Below, in pieces: positions 26,478-34,819 of a stretch of DNA of 64,000 bases. The notes below the pieces were generated by a model that saw only the letters and a list, made by a program, of their open reading frames with translations, searched no databases and had not been told where the DNA came from. Location: NCBI RefSeq assembly GCF_002844195.1, contig NZ_PEND01000002.1, positions 186,001-250,000 on the forward strand. The letters are read 5' to 3'. The stretch comes from Halegenticoccus soli (GTDB lineage Archaea > Halobacteriota > Halobacteria > Halobacteriales > Haloferacaceae). Both the position numbers and the translations under genes were made by a program. Numbering within the stretch: the stretch's first letter is position 1; every line of letters starts with the position of its first letter.

Positions 26478-26627
26478 GCGAGCCCCTTCGGGCGGGGACG
26501 GTTAAGCGCACGATATGCCGGGGGTGACCGCCGCCGGTATCCGATCGGTAAGCGCGGACGAGTCGTTTCGCCCGTCGAGACCGCCCCAAACGAATCGCTT
26601 TTGCGTCGCCGCTCCGGACGGTTGTAC

Positions 26628-27791
26628 ATGCTAGATTACGTGGAATTGGAGGCGGACCTGGGCGAGGAGGAGCGGCTGATCCGCGACACCGCCCGCCGGT
26701 TCGTCGACGAGAAGGTCCGCCCCGACATCGCCGAGCACTACATCGAGGGGACGTTTCCGACCGAACTCATCCCCGAGATGGGCGAGATGGGGTTCTACGC
26801 GCCGAACCTCGACGGCTACGGCCTGCCGGGTGTCAGCGAAACCGCCTACGGGCTGCTCATGCAGGAACTCGAAGCCTGCGACAGCGGTCTCCGCTCCATG
26901 GCGAGCGTCCAGGGCGCGCTCGTCATGTACCCCATCCACGCCTTCGGGTCCGACGAGCAGAAGGAGGAGTGGCTGCCGAAGCTCGGGGCGGGCGAGGCCG
27001 TCGGGTGCTTCGGACTCACCGAACCGGCGCACGGATCGAACCCGTCGGGGATGGAGACGCGCGCCGAGAAGGACGGGGGGGAGTACGTCCTCCACGGATC
27101 GAAGACCTGGATCACGAACTCGCCGATCGCCGACGTGGCGGTCGTCTGGGCGCGCGACACCTCCGCGGAGGGGCGACCCGTCCGCGGCTTCCTCGTCGAG
27201 ACCGACCGCGACGGGGTGACGACGAACGAGATCAAGGAGAAGCTCTCGCTGCGGGCGTCGATCACGGGCGAGATCGGCCTGAACGACGTCCGCGTCCCCG
27301 AGGAGAACGTCCTGCCGGGCGTCGAAGGGATGAAGGGACCCCTCTCGTGTCTCACGCAGGCGCGCTACGGCATCGCGTGGGGCGCCGTCGGGGCCGCCCG
27401 CGACTGCTTCGAGACCGCCCGCCGATACGCGCTGGACCGCGAGCAGTTCGGCGGCCCGATCGCGCGCTTCCAGATCCAGCAGGAGAAGCTGGCGGAGATG
27501 GCGACGCAGATCACGACCGCCCAGCTGCTCGCCTACCGTCTCGCCGAGCTGAAGGAGCGGGGAGACCTGCGCCCCCAGCACGTCTCCATGGCGAAGCGAA
27601 ACAACGTTCGCACGGCCCGCGACCAGGCGCGGGTCGCCCGCGAGATGCTCGGCGGTAACGGCATCACGGCGGACTACTCGCCGATGCGCCACATGGCGAA
27701 CATGGAGACGGTGTACACGTACGAGGGGACCCACGACATCCACTCGCTGATCCTCGGGCAGGATCTCACCGGGATCGCGGCGTTCGAGTAG
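26628..27791 (+). CDS. Acyl-CoA dehydrogenase, glutaryl-CoA dehydrogenase-like
   Basis: The 387-residue flavoprotein has the acyl-CoA dehydrogenase order: GCFGLTEPAHGSNPSGM, KTWITNSPIADVAVVWA, then LDREQFGGPIARFQIQQEKL, EMLGGNGITADYSPMRHMAN and VYTYEGTHDIHSLILGQDLTG. The catalytic Glu in YEGTHDIH and the tail resemble glutaryl-CoA dehydrogenase more than straight-chain enzymes. The electrons would go to ETF and then to the membrane. A candidate ETF oxidase is encoded at 31838-34030. The frame is open upstream, but the conserved start is MLDYVELEADL at 26628. Confidence 0.9.
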   Translation: MLDYVELEADLGEEERLIRDTARRFVDEKVRPDIAEHYIEGTFPTELIPEMGEMGFYAPNLDGYGLPGVSETAYGLLMQELEACDSGLRSMASVQGALVMYPIHAFGSDEQKEEWLPKLGAGEAVGCFGLTEPAHGSNPSGMETRAEKDGGEYVLHGSKTWITNSPIADVAVVWARDTSAEGRPVRGFLVETDRDGVTTNEIKEKLSLRASITGEIGLNDVRVPEENVLPGVEGMKGPLSCLTQARYGIAWGAVGAARDCFETARRYALDREQFGGPIARFQIQQEKLAEMATQITTAQLLAYRLAELKERGDLRPQHVSMAKRNNVRTARDQARVAREMLGGNGITADYSPMRHMANMETVYTYEGTHDIHSLILGQDLTGIAAFE

Positions 27792-28002
27792 CTCGGTACG
27801 TGAGCCTCTGCGATCGCGGTGAGCAACCGGGACCGCGGCGTTCGGCGCTTCCGGCCCGGGTGCTCCGCACCGCGGCGATCGGACGGAATTCCGTCGCCGG
27901 AACCGCGCGCAGTAATACGTTTTTCGGTCCTGTGCGTCGTATGCCAACAATGAACACGCATATATACGCGGGGCACCCTACCTACGCCAAAGTGAGGAAC
28001 AC

Positions 28003-28287
28003 ATGACCGCTTCGGCTCACAACCCCGCAGCACTCGATCTCACCCGCGAAGAGGCGTGGGTCGTTCACGCCGCCGTGCTCGCAGCGATCGAGCGCGAACT
28101 CGACGACGGGAACGACGCGCCGGACGAGCTCGCGCTCCTTCGGGCGCTCGAAGCCGACGACGGCTTCGAGCCCGATCAGCTGCGACTGCTCCGCCGCATC
28201 CTCTCACAGTATCTGACGGACGCGCCGGACAGGGACGACGAGCCGGGGCGATCGGTTCTGGACGACATCGAACTGGCGCTCAGCTGA
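28003..28287 (+). CDS. Small acidic haloarchaeal protein, unknown function
   Basis: The 94-residue acidic protein is mostly helical: LDLTREEAWVVHAAVLAAI, ELDDGNDAPDELALLRALEA and LRLLRRILSQYL. It has no membrane segment and no cysteines. I recognise it as a conserved haloarchaeal family of unknown role. A gtgagg Shine-Dalgarno-like sequence lies 8 bp before the ATG, and a TATA box (catatata, near 27960) lies about 40 bp upstream. This transcript therefore has a leader, unlike most in the window. It converges with the DUF393 gene. Confidence 0.7.
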   Translation: MTASAHNPAALDLTREEAWVVHAAVLAAIERELDDGNDAPDELALLRALEADDGFEPDQLRLLRRILSQYLTDAPDRDDEPGRSVLDDIELALS

Positions 28288-28306
28288 CGTCCCCCTCTCC
28301 GACCGC

Positions 28307-28690
28307 TCACGCCGACTCTCGGCGCAGAAATTGCCCCCACGTTCCCCGACGCCTCGCGACCCAGTGGTACGCCGCCTCCCGGAAGGAGGGGTAGCCCGGA
28401 ACCCGCCTGAGGAGCGCCGCGAGCGCGCCGAGGCCGGCGTTCATTCGCGCGAGCGCCTGCTCCGTCGCCTCCCCGCAGGAGTAGACGGCGTCGTCGGTGA
28501 GAAGGTGGACGCAGGACTCGTAGTCGTCCGGGAGCCGCGCGCGCTGGTCCGGCGTGAGCTCCCCGAACCCGACGAGTTCGAACCGCCCGCGGCGGTTCGC
28601 CAGGGCCGCCGACCACGCGCAGAAGCCGCAGTCGTCGTCGTAGACGAGACGGGGCGGAGCCTCGTCTTCTCGGCTTCGACCGTCGCTCAT
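28307..28690 (-). CDS. DCC-family thiol-disulfide oxidoreductase (DUF393)
   Basis: The 127-residue protein starts MSDGRSREDEAPPRLVYDDD and carries the DCC motif DDDCGFCAWS, a CxxC-like redox centre in a thioredoxin-like fold (about residues 18-25). LTPDQRARLPDDYESCVHLL and a C-terminal RVPGYPSFREAAYHWVARRR helix follow, as in the family. Members are thought to exchange disulfides in the cytoplasm. It is divergent from the ferredoxin gene, sharing a 117-bp promoter region. Confidence 0.88.
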   Translation of the reverse strand: MSDGRSREDEAPPRLVYDDDCGFCAWSAALANRRGRFELVGFGELTPDQRARLPDDYESCVHLLTDDAVYSCGEATEQALARMNAGLGALAALLRRVPGYPSFREAAYHWVARRRGTWGQFLRRESA

Positions 28691-28776
28691 ACGGGCCCTT
28701 GGTCCGGCGGCGACAAGAGCGCACGGGCGGCCGTTCGCCGCGGATCGCGGTCGCCCCGTCACGCGGTTTTGATGGA

Positions 28777-28784
28777 CTTAAATA
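28777..28784 (+). promoter_or_regulatory. TATA box of the ferredoxin gene
   Basis: CTTAAATA is centred about 27 bp before the ATG at 28808, a near-ideal archaeal promoter for a leaderless transcript. Confidence 0.6.
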
Positions 28785-28807
28785 GCGCACCGCCGGAAGT
28801 GAACCGG

Positions 28808-29128
28808 ATGGGAATCGACCTGAACTTCGACGCGAACCGCGAGAAGGTCGGCGAGGAGAACGGCGTGGCCGTGTGGGGTCCCGTCGACCCGCCGGAGAGA
28901 CTCGGCGTTCACGGCACCCACGTCGCCGTCGACTACGACGCCTGCGTCGCGGACGGCGCGTGCCTGGAGGACTGTCCGGTCGACGTGTTCACGTGGGTCG
29001 ACACGCCCGGCCACCCGGAGAGCGACCGGAAGGTCGAACCGACCCGCGAGGACCAGTGCATCGACTGCATGCTCTGCGTCGACATCTGCCCCGTCGACGC
29101 CATCGACGTGGACGCGAGTCGGCAGTAG
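28808..29128 (+). CDS. 7Fe-type ferredoxin
   Basis: The 106-residue protein has two iron-sulfur motifs: CVADGACLEDCPVDVF (three cysteines, about 46-61) and CIDCMLCVDICPVDAIDV (four cysteines, about 83-100). Three plus four cysteines suggest one [3Fe-4S] and one [4Fe-4S] cluster, as in the archaeal dicluster ferredoxins. Its N-terminal extension (MGIDLNFDANREKVGEENG) is typical for haloarchaea. It is a general low-potential electron carrier in the cytoplasm, for example for 2-oxoacid oxidoreductases. A strong TATA box precedes it. Confidence 0.92.
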   Translation: MGIDLNFDANREKVGEENGVAVWGPVDPPERLGVHGTHVAVDYDACVADGACLEDCPVDVFTWVDTPGHPESDRKVEPTREDQCIDCMLCVDICPVDAIDVDASRQ

Positions 29129-29205
29129 CAGTAGAGCGACTCGACCGTCCCGCGCTCCTTTCGGTCTCACTCGCCACGTCATCCCTTCTGCTCCGTCCCG
29201 CCAGA

Positions 29206-29214
29206 TAGTATAAG
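29206..29214 (+). promoter_or_regulatory. TATA box of the ferritin-like gene
   Basis: TAGTATAAG lies about 30 bp before the ATG at 29240. Confidence 0.55.
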
Positions 29215-29239
29215 CGGCTGGCGACCGCACCTAGGAACC

Positions 29240-29695
29240 ATGACGTCCCAGGAGGTCACCGACCTGCTCCGCAAGGCGTACAACGACGAGATCGAGACCG
29301 TCATGAACTACCTGACGAACTCGATCGTTCTGGACGGGGTGAGCGCAGAAGAGGTCAAAGAGTCCCTGAGTCAGGACATCCAGGAGGAGCTCGGCCACGC
29401 GGAGATGCTCGGCCAGCGCCTCAAGCAGCTCGACGAGCGCCCGCCGGGCTCGGCCGAGTTCGAAGCGCGGCAGGACACGCTCCAGCCGCCGGCCGACACC
29501 ACGAACGTCCTCGAAGTCATCGAGGGCGTGCTCGACGCCGAGAACGACGCCATCGAGACGTACCGGTCGCTCGTGAACGCGGCGCGCGAGGCCGACGACC
29601 CCGTGACGGAGGACTTCGCGGTGACGATCCTCGCCGACGAGGAGGCCCACCGGACGGAGTTCCGCGGGTTCCGAAAGGAGTACAGGTCGGACTGA
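29240..29695 (+). CDS. Ferritin-like domain protein
   Basis: The 151-residue protein is a four-helix ferritin-like protein. The metal ligands sit in DEIETVMNYLTNS (about 16-28), EELGHAEMLGQRL (about 49-61), AENDAIETYRSL (about 99-110) and ADEEAHRTEF (about 131-140). The pattern E...ExxH twice gives a di-iron site. Such small haloarchaeal proteins sit between bacterioferritin and Dps in family trees and may store or oxidise iron. No haem-binding Met is evident. It follows the ferredoxin gene but has its own promoter. Confidence 0.87.
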   Translation: MTSQEVTDLLRKAYNDEIETVMNYLTNSIVLDGVSAEEVKESLSQDIQEELGHAEMLGQRLKQLDERPPGSAEFEARQDTLQPPADTTNVLEVIEGVLDAENDAIETYRSLVNAAREADDPVTEDFAVTILADEEAHRTEFRGFRKEYRSD

Positions 29696-29826
29696 GCGAC
29701 GCCGACGCCTGACGCTCTCGTTCGCGCCGTTCTCTTTTGCCCGAGGCCCGATAGTCGCCGCGCGCGGAGCCGCGGAACGGGTCCGGAGGGGCCGGATTTT
29801 ACTCGGTGCCGGTTCACTCGGCGGAC

Positions 29827-30408
29827 ATGAAGCGCGTCACCATCGGCGACGTGGAATCGGGCGCCGGCGGTGCGGACGTCGACTGCCGTCGGCTGTCCGG
29901 TCCGCTCGGCGCGATCGGCGTCGCGATCAATTACTACCGCATCGCTCCCGGCGAAGGGTTCCCCGGCGGGCTTCACGCCCACGCGGATCAAGAGGAGATC
30001 TTCGTCGTGATCGAGGGCGAAGCGATCTTCGAGACGCTCGCGCGGCCGAGCGGAGAGATCACCGTCGCCGAGGGCGAGGCGGTCAGGTTCGCCCCCGGCG
30101 AGTTCCAGTCGGGACGGAACGCGTCGAGCGACGATCTCGTGGCGTTCGCGATCGGCGCGCCCCGCGACAGCGAAGACGTGCGACTCCCGCTCGACTGTCC
30201 CGAGTGCGGCTGCGACGAGCTGCGCCTGGACGCGGGCGAGAGCGACCCCAAGCTCGTCTGCCCGGCCTGCGACGCCGAACGCATCCCCCGAGGGTGTCCG
30301 GAGTGCGGCCACGACGACCTGCGCGCCGCTCTCGGCGAGGGAACCCGGACTATCGTCGTCTGCCCGGCCTGCGACGCCGAGTTCGAAACGCCTCCGGTTC
30401 GGGAGTGA
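29827..30408 (+). CDS. Cupin with two tandem C-terminal zinc ribbons
   Basis: The 193-residue protein joins a cupin (about 1-118; GGLHAHADQEEIFVVIEGEA, then VRFAPGEFQSGRNAS) to two zinc ribbons in tandem. The ribbons are CPECGCDEL...CPACDAERI (about 125-155) and CPECGHDDL...CPACDAEFE (about 158-188). The two ribbons are near-copies, also at DNA level, so one arose by duplication. Cupins of this type bind a metal through HxH...E and act as small-molecule sensors or enzymes. The ribbons may bind nucleic acid or protein. A TATA box (attttact) precedes it. The substrate is unknown. Confidence 0.82.
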   Translation: MKRVTIGDVESGAGGADVDCRRLSGPLGAIGVAINYYRIAPGEGFPGGLHAHADQEEIFVVIEGEAIFETLARPSGEITVAEGEAVRFAPGEFQSGRNASSDDLVAFAIGAPRDSEDVRLPLDCPECGCDELRLDAGESDPKLVCPACDAERIPRGCPECGHDDLRAALGEGTRTIVVCPACDAEFETPPVRE

Positions 30409-30502
30409 CGTCGCCCGCGGGTCGACCACGACCGCGAACTGACGCCGCGCCGCCTCCGAGCCGCCGCCGACCGCGAGGCGTCGAACGCGGTCGCCGCCCG
30501 CG

Positions 30503-31354
30503 TCAGCCGCCGGCCAGCAGCTCCTCCGCGTGGCGCTTCCCGAGGGCGATCGTGTCGTAATCCTCGGTTCCGATTTCGAGCGTCGCGGTCCCCGACCAGC
30601 CGGCGTCCGCCAGCCCCGAGAGCGCCGCGGCGAAGTCGAGACGCCCCATCCCGACCGGGAGGTGCTCGTCGCCGCCGCCGCGGGTGTCGACCAGGTGGAG
30701 GTGTCCGATCCGGTCGGCGTGGTCGCGCAGGAACGCGGCCATCTCGGTCTCGTCCGCGCCGGCGAGCAGCGCGTGGCTGGTGTCGAACGTCATCGAGGCG
30801 TCCGGGTACCGTTCGAGCAGTTCCGGGAAGGTCGTCACGTCGTAATAGTCTGAGACGACGTTCTCGACGCAGGGATCGAGTCCGCGCTCGCGGGCCGCCG
30901 GGATCAGATCGTCGAGCCCCGCGTGGACGAATCTGCGGCGCTCCGCCTCGGTCCAGCCCAGCTCCCAGGCGTCCGAGGAGGGGTGAAACACGACGGTCTC
31001 CGCGCCGAGATCGGCCGCGAGATCCATCCCGGCGGTGAGTTCCGCCACCGCGCCCTCCCGGACGGGCGTGAACGGCGAGCCCGGATCGACGGCGAACGGG
31101 AGGTGGACGACGATGTCCCTCCCCGCGTCGGCGAGGGTCGCCCGCATAGTCTCTCGGCGGTCGGCGATGCGCTCGCGGGCGTAAGGACCGTCTAGCAGCA
31201 GTTCCACGAAGTCGAACCCCTCGTCCGCCGCCCATCGGACGGCCTCGTCGAACGCCATGCCGAGGCCGACGGTGAATCCGAGGTCGACATCGAGATCGAG
31301 GTCGAGTTTCCGGTCGGGATCGCCGTCTCGGTCGGTCCGGCCGTCGTCCGTCAT
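30503..31354 (-). CDS. Sugar phosphate isomerase/epimerase (TIM barrel)
   Basis: The 283-residue protein is an AP-endonuclease-2-like TIM barrel of the xylose-isomerase superfamily. Metal-site strands are VVFHPSSDAWELGW, PCVENVVSDYYD, MTFDTSHALLAG and HLHLVDTRGGGDEHLP, with the final Glu in ATLEIGTEDY. An acidic N-terminal tail (about 20 residues of Asp-rich repeats) precedes it. A close paralogue is encoded at 53541-54323, sharing VHLPFA and HPSSDA. Members isomerise or epimerise keto-sugars or hydroxypyruvate. The substrate here is unknown. Confidence 0.85.
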   Translation of the reverse strand: MTDDGRTDRDGDPDRKLDLDLDVDLGFTVGLGMAFDEAVRWAADEGFDFVELLLDGPYARERIADRRETMRATLADAGRDIVVHLPFAVDPGSPFTPVREGAVAELTAGMDLAADLGAETVVFHPSSDAWELGWTEAERRRFVHAGLDDLIPAARERGLDPCVENVVSDYYDVTTFPELLERYPDASMTFDTSHALLAGADETEMAAFLRDHADRIGHLHLVDTRGGGDEHLPVGMGRLDFAAALSGLADAGWSGTATLEIGTEDYDTIALGKRHAEELLAGG

Positions 31355-31568
31355 GGAGACCACGGCGGGGGGCCTCGGAGATAGCCGTTCCGATCCGGGT
31401 CGGACGGTGACCTCCCTCGCCAAGAAACATGTCATCGATCCGCCTCGGCGTTCTCTTCCCGCCGCCGATCAATCCCGGGTTTTACGGGTGACGGTCCGTT
31501 TGCGGAGCGGGACGCGGGAGACGCACACAAAGCTTTTATCGTCCTCCTCTTTCGAATCGGACAGCACC

Positions 31569-31778
31569 ATGGCGTGGCGAGACGTTCTGTTCATCGCGTT
31601 ACTGCCGTTCCTGGTGGGGACCGGCTTCCTGCTCTGGCCCCAGGCGATGTTCCGTTTCCGCTTCCACGTGTCGGGCGACGGCCTCACGGCGGAAGGCGAA
31701 CGGGCCTATCGGCGGTTCGGCGCCTTCTTGATCCTCTCGGGCGTCGGCTTCGCCGTCTGGGGGCTCTTCTTCCTGTAG
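31569..31778 (+). CDS. Small two-helix membrane protein
   Basis: The 69-residue protein (MAWRDVLFIALLPFLVGTGF...) has a helix at about 6-25 and a second at about 50-68, joined by a basic/polar loop FRFRFHVSGDGLTAEGERAY. A TATA-like gcttttatc lies about 34 bp before the ATG. It looks like a conserved haloarchaeal small membrane protein. I cannot assign a function, and no neighbour suggests one. Confidence 0.65.
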   Translation: MAWRDVLFIALLPFLVGTGFLLWPQAMFRFRFHVSGDGLTAEGERAYRRFGAFLILSGVGFAVWGLFFL

Positions 31779-31837
31779 TTCGAAACCCCTCGTGCACGAA
31801 CTGGAAGGAACGGACCGCGACGACCGCCCGACAGGGC

Positions 31838-34030
31838 TCAGTCGGCCGCCGTGGAGCCGACACCGTCGCCCTCGGGTGCCGTCGTCGATCGCTCGCGGAC
31901 TTCCTTCGCCTCCAGCGCCTCAATCAGGAGTTCGGCCACGTCGACGATCTCGATCTCGTCCTCGAAGTCCCCGGTCTTCCGGCCGTCCTCGTACATCGTC
32001 ATGCACATCGGGCAGGCGACGACGAACTTCTCGACCGCGTCGCCGGCGGCGGTGTCTTCGAGCGCCTCGCGCAGGCGCTCCTCGCTCGGCTTGGGATCCT
32101 CCTCGAAGTCTATCCAGAGGCCGCCGCCGCCGCCGCCGCAGCAGAAGCTGTCCTTCCGGTTGCGCGGCATCTCGTACAGCTCGCAGCCGGTGGCCCGGAT
32201 GAGCTCCCTCGGGGCCTCGTACTCGTCGTTGTACCGGCCGAGGTGACAGGGGTCGTGGTAGGTGACGGTGTAGTCGAGTTCGGTCCCGTCGAGGCCGAAC
32301 CGCTCCGCCCGGACGAGCTGCTCTATCACCTGCGTCCAGTGGAGCACCTCCACCGAACCGTCCTCGTTCCAGTGACCGTCGTACTCGAACGGCATCACGG
32401 GGTCGTCGGCGAACTCGCCGAAGTCGATCTCCGGGTACTCGTTCTTCATCGTGTTGTACGAGTGGGGGTCGGTGCAGACGATCCGGCTGAAGTCGCACTC
32501 CTCGAACGATTCGACGTGGTGACCGGCCAGTTCGAGGTAGAGGAACTCCTCGCCGACGCGGCGGATGTCGTTGCCGTCGTACTTCTCGTCGTCGAAGAGG
32601 ATGCCGTAGGAGACGCCCGCGCGCTCGAAGAGCGTCGCCAGCGAGCGGGCGACCTTCTTGTTCCGCTCGTCGTAGCTCGGGTAGTCGCCGACGTACCAGA
32701 GGTACTCGACGGGGCCCTCGCGGGCGTCCGCGAGGTCGAAATCGAGTTCGTCGGCCCAGTCGGCGCGCTTTCGCGGGGCCTCCCCGAACGTGTTGCCCTT
32801 CTGCATGAGGTTGCCGAACACGTCCTGCATGCTCGACCGCACGTCGCCCTGGTCCGTCATCTGCCGGTTCAGCCGGGTGAAGGAGTTGAGGTGCTCGATC
32901 TCGACGGGGCAGGCGTCCATGCAGGCCATGCAGGCCATGCACGACTCCATCGTCTCGGTGGCGATGACGCTCTCGCCGCCGTCGGCGATGATCGGCATCG
33001 GCTCGGTCTCGCCGGCGTCGAGGTCCATCCGGTACCGCTTCAGGTCGAGGATGACGTCCCGCGGATCGAGCGGGCGGTCAGACGCCTTCGCCGGGCACAC
33101 CGCCGAACAGCGGCCGCACTTCGTGCAGGCGTCCTGGTCGAGCAGCTCCTTCCAGGAGAAGTCGTCGATGGACTCGGCGTTGACGTGGTCGAGGTCCGCC
33201 GGGACGCCGGGCAGGCGGCGTCCGGCGCGCTCGTCGCGGGTGACGACGTTGGCGAACGAGGAGATCATGTGGAACGGCTTGGCGTACGGGATCCACGCGA
33301 TGAACGCGAGCGCGAGCAGGGCGTGTGACCACCAGCCCCACCAGTAGAGCGACTCGGCGGCGGCCGGGCTCATCCCGGCGGTCTGGAGGGCGCGCGCGCC
33401 GAACCAGCCGACGAAGCTCACCGTTTCGAACCGCGGGAACTCGGTGCCGAGGATGCGGAGCGCCTCGATGGCGTATCCGCCGACGCCGAGCAGAAAGAGC
33501 GTCCAGACGAACGCGTCGTCCTCGAAGCCGGTGTGCTTGCCCCGGAGGCGGTGGTTTCTGACCGCGTATCGACGGTAGAGCGCCATCCCGACGCCGACGA
33601 CGAACAGCAGGCCGAGCGCGTCCATCACGAGCGAGTACGCGAGGTAGAAGTCGCCGACGAAGAAGGACCCCTGTCCGAGCGCCTTCGTCCAGATGTCCAT
33701 GTCGATCGCCAGGATAGTCGTCCCAATGAGAAGCGTGAGAAAGCCCCAGAAGATGAACGCGTGCATCAGCCCGCCGTAGAGGTCCCGATCGAACTGCTTC
33801 TCGTTCGAGCCGACGATCTTCGCCGCCGCCGCGACGCGACCCGAGAGATCGTCGAACCGCTCGAACCAGTCCTCGGTGCCCCTGGCGTACCGAGCGAAGC
33901 GCCCGTACACCCCGTATAGGAAAACGAGAATGGCGACGGCCGAGAGATAGTAGAACGCGGCCTCCCCCACCGGACCGATGGTCCAGAACGTCTCCCGGGT
34001 GATCTCACCCGAGGCCTGCAGGACTATCAT
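31838..34030 (-). CDS. EtfD-like membrane Fe-S oxidoreductase (HdrD-related)
   Basis: The 730-residue protein has an N-terminal membrane part of about six helices like respiratory gamma subunits (to about 275). Two [4Fe-4S] motifs follow (CTKCGRCSAVCPAKASD near 297 and CMACMACMDACPVE near 356). Then come two CCG domains, seen as VTYHDPCHLGRYN and DSFCCGGGGGGLW, as in heterodisulfide reductase HdrD. The same fusion is known as EtfD, which passes electrons from electron-transfer flavoprotein to menaquinone during fatty acid oxidation. Haloarchaea oxidise acyl-CoAs and lack coenzyme B/M chemistry, so the EtfD role is more likely than disulfide reduction. The ATG at 34030 is preferred to the TTG at 34036. 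Confidence 0.88.
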   Translation of the reverse strand: MIVLQASGEITRETFWTIGPVGEAAFYYLSAVAILVFLYGVYGRFARYARGTEDWFERFDDLSGRVAAAAKIVGSNEKQFDRDLYGGLMHAFIFWGFLTLLIGTTILAIDMDIWTKALGQGSFFVGDFYLAYSLVMDALGLLFVVGVGMALYRRYAVRNHRLRGKHTGFEDDAFVWTLFLLGVGGYAIEALRILGTEFPRFETVSFVGWFGARALQTAGMSPAAAESLYWWGWWSHALLALAFIAWIPYAKPFHMISSFANVVTRDERAGRRLPGVPADLDHVNAESIDDFSWKELLDQDACTKCGRCSAVCPAKASDRPLDPRDVILDLKRYRMDLDAGETEPMPIIADGGESVIATETMESCMACMACMDACPVEIEHLNSFTRLNRQMTDQGDVRSSMQDVFGNLMQKGNTFGEAPRKRADWADELDFDLADAREGPVEYLWYVGDYPSYDERNKKVARSLATLFERAGVSYGILFDDEKYDGNDIRRVGEEFLYLELAGHHVESFEECDFSRIVCTDPHSYNTMKNEYPEIDFGEFADDPVMPFEYDGHWNEDGSVEVLHWTQVIEQLVRAERFGLDGTELDYTVTYHDPCHLGRYNDEYEAPRELIRATGCELYEMPRNRKDSFCCGGGGGGLWIDFEEDPKPSEERLREALEDTAAGDAVEKFVVACPMCMTMYEDGRKTGDFEDEIEIVDVAELLIEALEAKEVRERSTTAPEGDGVGSTAAD

Positions 34031-34054
34031 ACTCAATCACCGGGGTAGCGGATG

Positions 34055-34061
34055 GTTAAAT
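34055..34061 (-). promoter_or_regulatory. TATA box of the EtfD-like gene
   Basis: The minus strand reads ATTTAACC about 28 bp before the ATG at 34030. Confidence 0.5.
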
Positions 34062-34114
34062 CTTGCCACCTTCGCACCCGCCGCCAGCCGCCGAAATACC
34101 GCGACGCGACGGGG

Positions 34115-34819
34115 TCAGACGAGCGAAAATGCGGCAATAATCACCGAGAGCGCAACGGCCGGCGCGTCGAGCCGCGAGAACCGCAGCGCGGGGAGCGTCG
34201 GGTTCCACGCGAAACAGCGGGCGCGGAGCGCCAGCGCCAGCCGGTCGGCGCGGCCGAACGCGCGGTTGAGCCCGGCCGTCGCCACGAGGCGCATCCGCTC
34301 TCCGAGCGGGCGTTCGTCGCCGAGCCGCGCCGCCATCGCCTCGCGGACCCGCGCGAGGTCGGCCCGCAGGACGGGGAGGAACCGGAAGACGAGCGCGACG
34401 CCGACGCCGAGGAACTGCCCCGGCTTCCCCGGCACCAGCCGCTGGATCGCCGCGCGGGAGTCGCGCACGGGCGTCGTCCGGACGTACGCGGCGCTTACGA
34501 GGAAGATCAGGAGGACGCGGTAGCTCGCCAACGCGGGCGGGACGGCGTCGCCCGGGACGACCCACGGCGGCCCGAGCGTCAGGGCTTCGAGGAGCGGCGC
34601 GGCCGCGAGGAACGGGAGGGCGAACCGGAACTCCCGGAGGGCGGTTCGCGGGGAGAGCTCCGCGGCGAGGAGGGCGCCGAGGGCGACGCCGGTGAGCGTC
34701 GCGAGGCCGCGCGGCGTCGTGTGCGCGAACGCGGTCCACGCGAAGGAGAGCTGAAAGAGGAGCTTCGAGCGCGGATCGAGGCGGTGGGCGAGCGAGTCGC
34801 CAGGCGCGTAGGTCAGCAC
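34115..34819 (-). CDS. bioN: ECF transporter transmembrane component (BioN/EcfT)
   Basis: The 234-residue membrane protein is the EcfT/CbiQ-type coupling subunit: HRLDPRSKLLFQLSFAW at the start, about five helices, and the coupling-helix motifs ending in LALALRARCFAWNP. It links the ATPase to the substrate-binding S-component BioY. The ATG overlaps the end of the ATPase gene by 7 bp, so the two are translationally coupled. It is the last gene of a bioY-bioM-bioN operon that takes up biotin, the usual arrangement. Confidence 0.9.
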   Translation of the reverse strand: MLTYAPGDSLAHRLDPRSKLLFQLSFAWTAFAHTTPRGLATLTGVALGALLAAELSPRTALREFRFALPFLAAAPLLEALTLGPPWVVPGDAVPPALASYRVLLIFLVSAAYVRTTPVRDSRAAIQRLVPGKPGQFLGVGVALVFRFLPVLRADLARVREAMAARLGDERPLGERMRLVATAGLNRAFGRADRLALALRARCFAWNPTLPALRFSRLDAPAVALSVIIAAFSLV

